A stretch of DNA of 64,000 bases from Balneolaceae bacterium (lineage in GTDB: Bacteria > Bacteroidota > Rhodothermia > Balneolales > Balneolaceae), in NCBI GenBank assembly GCA_006969905.1, contig CP030887.1, forward strand, positions 3,088,730-3,152,729, in the 5' to 3' direction. This document shows, one piece after another, positions 63,829 to 64,000 of this stretch; the stretch's first letter is position 1, and each line of letters starts with the position of its first letter. The notes below the pieces were generated by a model. That model ran no database searches. It was not told the origin of the DNA and saw nothing but the letters and a program-made list of their open reading frames with translations. Both the position numbers and the translations under genes were made by a program.

Positions 63829-64000
63829 ATGCAAAAAAATATCTTCGACCGAATAAGAATTTTGTATAAGAGATTTCAAAGTAAAAATTCTCCCCAAATG
63901 AATTTGGTTTGGGGATTTTTCTTATACACTCTGGTAGGCTTTGGGCTTCTTTCCATACCAATTTTTCACAAAACAGATATAAATATTTTAGACAATCTTT
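63829..64000 (+). CDS. TrkH-type potassium uptake protein (partial, N-terminus only)
   Basis: Fifty-seven codons from ATG 63829 run off the window end. The peptide contains NSPQMNLVWGFFLYTLVGF and LLSIPIFHKTD, which matches the first membrane helix of TrkH/KtrB potassium transporters of Bacteroidota, where a Pro-Gln-x-Asn-Leu-Val block precedes it. A short cationic N-terminus (MQKNIFDRIRILYKRFQS) comes first. Such proteins carry K+ through a four-pore-loop pathway and need a TrkA/KtrA partner, which is outside the window. The call rests on a short segment. Confidence 0.65.
   Translation, partial: MQKNIFDRIRILYKRFQSKNSPQMNLVWGFFLYTLVGFGLLSIPIFHKTDINILDNL

Noticed and set aside
1-64000. tRNA, rRNA, CRISPR array, prophage or intact insertion sequence
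   Set aside because: No cloverleaf-like sequence, spaced identical repeats, transposase or phage protein was recognised on either strand.

Overview
The window looks like a chromosomal segment of a free-living, AT-rich Bacteroidota-type bacterium, most likely Balneolota (Balneolaceae, relatives of Gracilimonas or Balneola). The reasons are two secreted proteins with type A C-terminal sorting domains of the type IX secretion system (T9SS), a PorV/PorQ-like barrel, a TonB receptor with an N-terminal carboxypeptidase-regulatory domain, Bacteroidota-style TAnnTTTG promoter elements, weak Shine-Dalgarno use, and many TTG/GTG starts. The genus is inferred; no rRNA or tRNA gene is present to confirm it.

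Layout. 1-3640: inositol monophosphatase (partial), rpiB, glyA, tatC and an FKBP lipoprotein. 3770-6440: alanine racemase and a phytoene-dehydrogenase-like flavoprotein. 6530-11900: an accessory-looking stretch with an MBL hydrolase, a small membrane protein X, a GNAT acetyltransferase, a PEPCK-like P-loop protein, then a graveyard holding a decayed rho fragment, a truncated copy of X and a run of perfect hairpins before a DUF2784-like gene. 11937-16352: rho, then the operon TlpA-like / pabC-like / folC.

16400-40700 is one large, same-strand maltodextrin/starch locus. The upstream unit encodes a parvulin lipoprotein, TonB receptor, 1250-aa T9SS protein, PorV-like barrel and 1217-aa modular T9SS protein. 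It starts behind a LacI-type operator and ends at a strong terminator. The downstream unit encodes a LacI regulator, four GH13 enzymes (one T9SS-secreted, three lipoproteins) and an MFS sugar permease. No SusD is present; the T9SS/PorV-linked proteins sit where SusD/E/F would be expected. The inferred working order is surface binding and hydrolysis, TonB-dependent import, periplasmic trimming by lipoprotein amylases, MFS uptake, and LacI control.

40935-45164: an operon with a CrtI-like desaturase/isomerase, two rhomboid proteases and ispG. 45253-53918: DUF1572, polA, a SpoIIE-type phosphatase, transketolase, a TPR protein and a LOG-family protein. 53926-57592: parA-parB-DUF5683 next to two perfect DnaA boxes, and an ECF sigma/anti-sigma pair. 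57825-64000: uvrC, a small DUF3311-like subunit with a sodium:solute symporter, and a partly erased tandem duplication (two outer-membrane barrel paralogues with copied upstream regions and a relic symporter C-terminus) now interrupted by a cupin and a group III truncated haemoglobin. The start of a TrkH-type K+ transporter ends the window.

No tRNA, rRNA, CRISPR array or intact insertion sequence was seen.
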